Source: Eubacterium sp. (GTDB lineage: Bacteria; Bacillota; Clostridia; Oscillospirales; Acutalibacteraceae). Taken from it: a DNA stretch of 64,000 bases. The notes under the pieces are model-generated. The model did no database searches. It was not told where the DNA came from and worked only from the letters and a program-made list of their open reading frames with translations. This document shows positions 60,187 through 64,000 of the stretch, piece after piece; the stretch's first letter is position 1, and the number at the start of each line of letters is the position of its first letter. Location: positions 315,001 to 379,000 of the forward strand of contig JARHZA010000002.1 in assembly GCA_029258375.1 (NCBI GenBank), read 5' to 3'. The position numbers and the translations under genes are program-made.

Positions 60187-60801
60187 ATGACACAAGATTT
60201 TAATAAAATTGTACCAAAAGTAGTTGGTGTTAAACGAGCAGGCTATGCTTTGATTAAAACAAACACAACAGAAAAACTTGAACATAACGAGGTTAAATTC
60301 CTAAGTAGAATAAGAAAGGTAAGCATTGCTCCAATTGTTGGAGAAAATGAACTTGATTCAAACGATGCTGTTGAAGAACATGGTAATGGAACTATTGGAT
60401 ATACTGTATCTTTCGATGCTTCTGGAATTGAACCCGAAACAGAAGCAGAAATTTACGGCCACAAGATCGACAGCAATGGCGCGATCATTGAGCAAGATGG
60501 CGATCAGCCACCTGAACTTGCACTTGTTCTTGAACTTACAATGAGTGAAAAGCATTCAAAATATACCGTTCTTTATTGTGGCAGCGCTAAGCAACCAACA
60601 GAAGATGCGGAAACAAAAACCAAAAAAGGCTTTGTTTATGCAAACCCAACTATCGAATTTACATTTGGTAAAGCATTAAACGGAATGCTTAAATACACTT
60701 TGAGAACAGATTCTAAAACTTACAAGAAAGAAACAGGCGAAGCATGGTTTAACGCAGTTCAATATCCAGTCTTTTCACCGGCAGCCGCTGCAAAAAAATA
60801 A
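60187..60801 (+). CDS. Major tail (tube) protein, phi13 type
   Basis: 204 residues with DFNKIVPKVVGVKRAGYALI at the start, TIGYTVSFDASGIEPETEAEIYG and EFTFGKALNGMLKYTLRT, as in the phi13 family. GAGAGGTAA precedes ATG 60187. A terminator follows. Confidence 0.85.
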   Translation: MTQDFNKIVPKVVGVKRAGYALIKTNTTEKLEHNEVKFLSRIRKVSIAPIVGENELDSNDAVEEHGNGTIGYTVSFDASGIEPETEAEIYGHKIDSNGAIIEQDGDQPPELALVLELTMSEKHSKYTVLYCGSAKQPTEDAETKTKKGFVYANPTIEFTFGKALNGMLKYTLRTDSKTYKKETGEAWFNAVQYPVFSPAAAAKK

Positions 60802-60810
60802 TATGAAAGG

Positions 60811-60836
60811 AAAAGGTGCGATAATTCGCACCTTTT
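60811..60836 (+). terminator. Terminator after the tail-tube gene
   Basis: AAAAGGTGCGA (60811-60821) pairs with TCGCACCTTTT (60826-60836), T-run follows, inside the late operon. Confidence 0.85.
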
Positions 60837-60845
60837 TTTGTGATT

Positions 60846-61418
60846 ATGAAGAAAACAAGATTAAGTGAACTGTTTCCTTACGAAAACATCATAAATAATA
60901 AATCCATGGAAGCAAAGGTGTGTGTTTGGAACAACAGAACAATGCTTTATGCTGAAGAAAACAGTGAAATATTTTATGGTGTTTTAAAAACGTTTGAAGA
61001 GATTTTATCTGATGTGATGGAAGGAAACGAAGCAGCCGTTCAAACCATGTTATTTGCTGGCTTAACTAACACGAAAGAACATTTATCAATTGAAGAGTTT
61101 TTTAATTATTATGAGGCAAACAATTTTCAAAATTATTACCAAATTGTTTTGGATGGCCTGCTTCATTATTTGCCAGATGAAGAACTCAACATCGAAATAA
61201 GTGAAATAGAAGATATGTTACAAACACAACAAGAGGAAGGCGATTCGGATAGATGGGCCTTTCTTTTTTATTTTTGCAAAAAACATTTTGGAATGAGCAA
61301 TGAAGAGTTTTTAGATTCAACATGGCGAACAATTTCAATTCTTCAAAAAGAAATGTTAAAAGAAACACCAAATTATCAAAGTCAAAAAGTGGTAAGTGCA
61401 GAAAATGTTGACATTTAG
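60846..61418 (+). CDS. Tail assembly chaperone
   Basis: 190 residues between tail tube and tape measure. N-terminal helical part and a C-terminal part with WAFLFYFCKKHFGMSNEEFLDSTWRTISIL resembling the T segment of G/GT proteins. Here both appear fused in one frame; no frameshift seems needed. ATG 60846 or GTG 60840. Confidence 0.65.
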   Translation: MKKTRLSELFPYENIINNKSMEAKVCVWNNRTMLYAEENSEIFYGVLKTFEEILSDVMEGNEAAVQTMLFAGLTNTKEHLSIEEFFNYYEANNFQNYYQIVLDGLLHYLPDEELNIEISEIEDMLQTQQEEGDSDRWAFLFYFCKKHFGMSNEEFLDSTWRTISILQKEMLKETPNYQSQKVVSAENVDI

Positions 61419-61430
61419 AGAGGTGATTAA

Positions 61431-64000
61431 ATGGGAGTAGCAAGAGGAAACATCAAAACGACTCTTGTTGTAGACGGAGAACAGGCTTATTTTCAAACAA
61501 TGCAAAAACTGAAATCTCAACAAAAGGCCATAAATGCTGAAATGCGAGCATTAACTTCAACCTATCAAGATAACACTTCGGCACAAACGAAGTTAAGAGA
61601 TAAAGCAGCTATTCTCGAAAAACAAATTGCAACTCAAAAACAAATTGTTGAGCAGTTAAACGATGCATACAAGAAAGAAGTTGAAAGTAGCGGTGAATCA
61701 TCTTTAGCGACAGAAAAGTTAGCATCTCAGTACAACAATGCTTCTGCTAAATTGAATAATTTAGAGAAAGAGTTAAAAGAAGTTAATTCAGAAATAAAAA
61801 GTCATGGCGAATCGTGGAAAAAAGTAGGCACGTTTGTTTCGGACTATGGCAATCAAATTGAAAACACAGGAAAAAAGATTGAAAGTGCCGGAAAGAAAAT
61901 GTCTGTTCTAACAGGTGGAATTTTAGCCGGAGCATATACGGCTGCAAATGCTGCTATTGATTATGAATCGGCATTCACAGGCGTGACAAAAACAGTTGAT
62001 GCAACTGAGGAAGAGTTTGATGAACTTTATAAAGCAATTTTGCAATTATCAGATGAAATTCCAGTAACTGCATCTGAAATTGCAGGCGTTGCTGAAGTAG
62101 CTGGTCAGCTTGGCATTAAAACTAAAGATCTTATGGATTTCACTAATGTCATGATCGGTTTAGGAAAATCGACCAACCTCTCAGCAGAAGAAGCAGCATC
62201 ATCACTTGCAAAATTTGCAAACGTTACAAACATGGCGTCAAAAGACTATCAAAGACTCGGTTCTACCATTGTCGATTTAGGAAACAACTTTGCAACAACA
62301 GAAGCAGACATTGTCGAAATGGCAACAAGACTTGCTTCGAGCGGAACGATCACCGGCCTTACACAAAGTCAAATTCTTGCAATTGCTACTGCTTTAAATT
62401 CACTTGGAATTGAAGCAGAAGCTGGTGGTTCTGCATTTAGTAAATTGCTTAAAAAAATTCAAATAGAAGTTGAAACTAATGGAAAATCATTAAAAACGTA
62501 TGCTGATGTTTCTAACATGACTGTTAGCGAATTTAAAAGGCTATGGGGACAAGATGCGGTCGCTGCAATTGGAGCGTTTACAAATGGTCTCCAAGACACT
62601 GAACGTAATGGTAAATCAGCAATTCAAATTCTTGATGACTTAAAGTTAAAAGAAGTTAGATTATCAAACACAATTTTAGCACTATCAACATCAAAAGGCA
62701 TTTTAACCAATGCTGTAGAAACGGCGAATAATGCGTGGCGTGAAAACACAGCACTACAGGCAGAAACAGAAAAAAGATATGCGACATTAGAATCAAAAAT
62801 TCAAATTGTTAAAAACAAATTACATGAAATCGGAATAACATTTGGAGAAGAGTTAATGCCTTATGTAGAAAATGCGTGTGATTGGCTCGGAGAACTTTCT
62901 GAAAACTTCTCTGATTTAACTTCGGAACAAAAAGAATCAATAATTAAGACTGCTGCAGTTGTGGCAGCTATGGGTCCTCTTGTTTTTATCTTTGGAAAAG
63001 TAACCAGTGCAACAGGCAAGTTAATAACAACAGGGGGAAAACTTATCCACACAATAGGAAGATTGAAAACTGGAGAAACCGTTTTTCAGTTTCAAAAATT
63101 CAAAGATGTTTTAACAGCAACTAAAGGTGCACAAGAAGGTGTTGCAGCAGGCTCTGCTGTTTTATCGACCTCATTTGCATCGGGTGGGGCTTTGTGTTTA
63201 GGTCTTGTTGCAGTAACAGGTCTTGTAATTGGACTTGCCGCTGCTCATAAGTCACTTACTTATGGTTCAAAAGAAACACGGGAAACAATGAATAGCATGA
63301 GTGACTCTATCGACACATTTAAAAGTAAAATGGGGGAGGCTCAATCTTATGTTGACACGATTAAAGAAACACTTAAATTTAATGAAAAAGACGTTGATTT
63401 GGAACAAGAATATGAAAAAACACAAGCGAAAATCACCGCAATAGCGAATTTAGCAGCAGCCCAACGCAGAGAGTACACAGAAGAAGAAATAAAACGTTTG
63501 GAAGAGCTTTTTGATAAGTTAGATGAAATCAATGAGAAGCAGGTTGAAAAGTTGTTAGCAAATCAAAAAGGTGTTATCACGATGATTGAAAACAACAATA
63601 ACATGAGCGCTGAACAAATGGCTGACTATATCAAAACCGCTGAAGAAACTGCTGAAGAGGCTAAAAACTCAATTTTAAAACTATTCAACGAAGAATCTTT
63701 AAAACTTGACCAACTCCAAGGCGAAGAAAGAGAAAAAAGAAAGCAACAAATAAATCAGGAGAAAGATGAAAGGTTAGCAATGGTTCAGCAAATTCAAGAA
63801 GAAACTTACAATGCTGTGTTGATGAACTATGGAAAACAAAGTGAACTGAGAGAAACGATGAAGACTGCCTTCACAGAATACTCTGAAGAGATGCTTTCTA
63901 TAAACAGCCAATATATGGACATGGAGATGCAAAACACAGAAAACAACACTGGTGCATCACTTGGCAACTATATGAACTTTCTTCTAAAGAAAAAACAATT
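61431..64000 (+). CDS. Tail tape measure protein (3' end beyond window)
   Basis: Open from ATG 61431 (AGAGGTG upstream) to the window end, at least 856 residues. N-terminal coiled coil, a TP901-type core (AAIDYESAFTGVTKTVDATEEEFDEL; ITASEIAGVAEVAGQLG-like; GGSAFSKLLKKI), two hydrophobic segments near 505-520 and 580-605, then more coiled coil. Sets tail length and enters the cell with DNA. Confidence 0.93.
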   Translation, partial: MGVARGNIKTTLVVDGEQAYFQTMQKLKSQQKAINAEMRALTSTYQDNTSAQTKLRDKAAILEKQIATQKQIVEQLNDAYKKEVESSGESSLATEKLASQYNNASAKLNNLEKELKEVNSEIKSHGESWKKVGTFVSDYGNQIENTGKKIESAGKKMSVLTGGILAGAYTAANAAIDYESAFTGVTKTVDATEEEFDELYKAILQLSDEIPVTASEIAGVAEVAGQLGIKTKDLMDFTNVMIGLGKSTNLSAEEAASSLAKFANVTNMASKDYQRLGSTIVDLGNNFATTEADIVEMATRLASSGTITGLTQSQILAIATALNSLGIEAEAGGSAFSKLLKKIQIEVETNGKSLKTYADVSNMTVSEFKRLWGQDAVAAIGAFTNGLQDTERNGKSAIQILDDLKLKEVRLSNTILALSTSKGILTNAVETANNAWRENTALQAETEKRYATLESKIQIVKNKLHEIGITFGEELMPYVENACDWLGELSENFSDLTSEQKESIIKTAAVVAAMGPLVFIFGKVTSATGKLITTGGKLIHTIGRLKTGETVFQFQKFKDVLTATKGAQEGVAAGSAVLSTSFASGGALCLGLVAVTGLVIGLAAAHKSLTYGSKETRETMNSMSDSIDTFKSKMGEAQSYVDTIKETLKFNEKDVDLEQEYEKTQAKITAIANLAAAQRREYTEEEIKRLEELFDKLDEINEKQVEKLLANQKGVITMIENNNNMSAEQMADYIKTAEETAEEAKNSILKLFNEESLKLDQLQGEEREKRKQQINQEKDERLAMVQQIQEETYNAVLMNYGKQSELRETMKTAFTEYSEEMLSINSQYMDMEMQNTENNTGASLGNYMNFLLKKKQ

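Larger units (their letters stand above)
44145..64000. mobile_element. Tailed-phage prophage inserted in cotJC (right end outside window)
   Basis: Recombinase, CI/Cro switch, early replication genes, terminase, portal, capsid, tail tube and tape measure appear in the canonical siphovirus order. The right boundary, lysis genes and cotJC 5' end lie outside the window. All structural frames are intact, so it could be a functional phage or a domesticated skin-like element. Confidence 0.93.

Noticed and set aside
44145-64000. CRISPR array or defence system inside the prophage
   Set aside because: No regular direct repeats with spacers and no cas, restriction, toxin or retron genes were seen; the VRR-NUC and HNH proteins fit phage replication and packaging.

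Overview
The window is AT-rich DNA from a spore-forming member of the Clostridia; a gut Oscillospirales/Ruminococcus-like organism is my guess, because no 16S or other marker is present. Evidence for this includes a gerA-type germinant receptor operon, a CotJC spore-coat manganese-catalase gene, a RicT/PSP1-holB-PstA (c-di-AMP receptor) cluster, strong AGGAGG ribosome sites and Rho-independent terminators with long T-runs.

Positions 1-44144 are host chromosome. In order they hold an Asn-rich secreted protein running off the left edge, a GtrA-like membrane protein, an amino-acid ABC importer with an excellent ARG box, a GNAT acetyltransferase with TrmO, a 56-residue ferredoxin, pstA-holB-ricT, an AEC permease, a membrane protein and citrate synthase. 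Next come the gerA-type operon divergent from DUF421-DUF4363, a GPH-family symporter, a second amino-acid ABC importer, and a second GPH symporter with an M20 peptidase. A nucleoside-salvage operon follows (deoC-deoB-pdp plus a beta-CASP nuclease, a uridine-kinase-like enzyme and an MBL protein). After it lie a GH29 fucosidase with a Gfo/Idh oxidoreductase, a dGTPase, a membrane-anchored XRE regulator, a class II galT, an AIM24 protein, a CFI-box protein, an ArsC/Spx-like protein, fruR-fruK-HPr, an EEP-family hydrolase and a low-molecular-weight phosphatase.

From about 44145 to the right edge lies a tailed-phage prophage that continues beyond the window. It is inserted inside cotJC: the 3' part of the gene (from QYGGP onward) remains at 43611-44144, and the first roughly 28 codons must lie past the far end of the element. 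A large serine recombinase ends about 20 bp from the junction. This is the layout of skin-like elements that are excised in the mother cell to rebuild a sporulation gene, and it is the most interesting finding here.

The prophage is ordered as recombinase, a zinc-ribbon membrane protein and a CI-like S24 repressor (minus strand), then a Cro-like protein and an early operon (plus strand). The early operon has small membrane proteins, a VRR-NUC nuclease, DUF3846, SSB, an HUH-type Rep-like protein with origin-like inverted repeats, and an ArpU-like late regulator. Late genes follow: HNH nuclease, a probable cos region, small and large terminase, portal, protease, HK97-type capsid, connectors, phi13-type tail tube, tail chaperone, and a tape measure cut by the window edge. 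Two short unannotated RNAs with recognisable promoters and strong terminators are proposed inside the prophage (about 45687-45759 plus strand and 48731-48791 minus strand).
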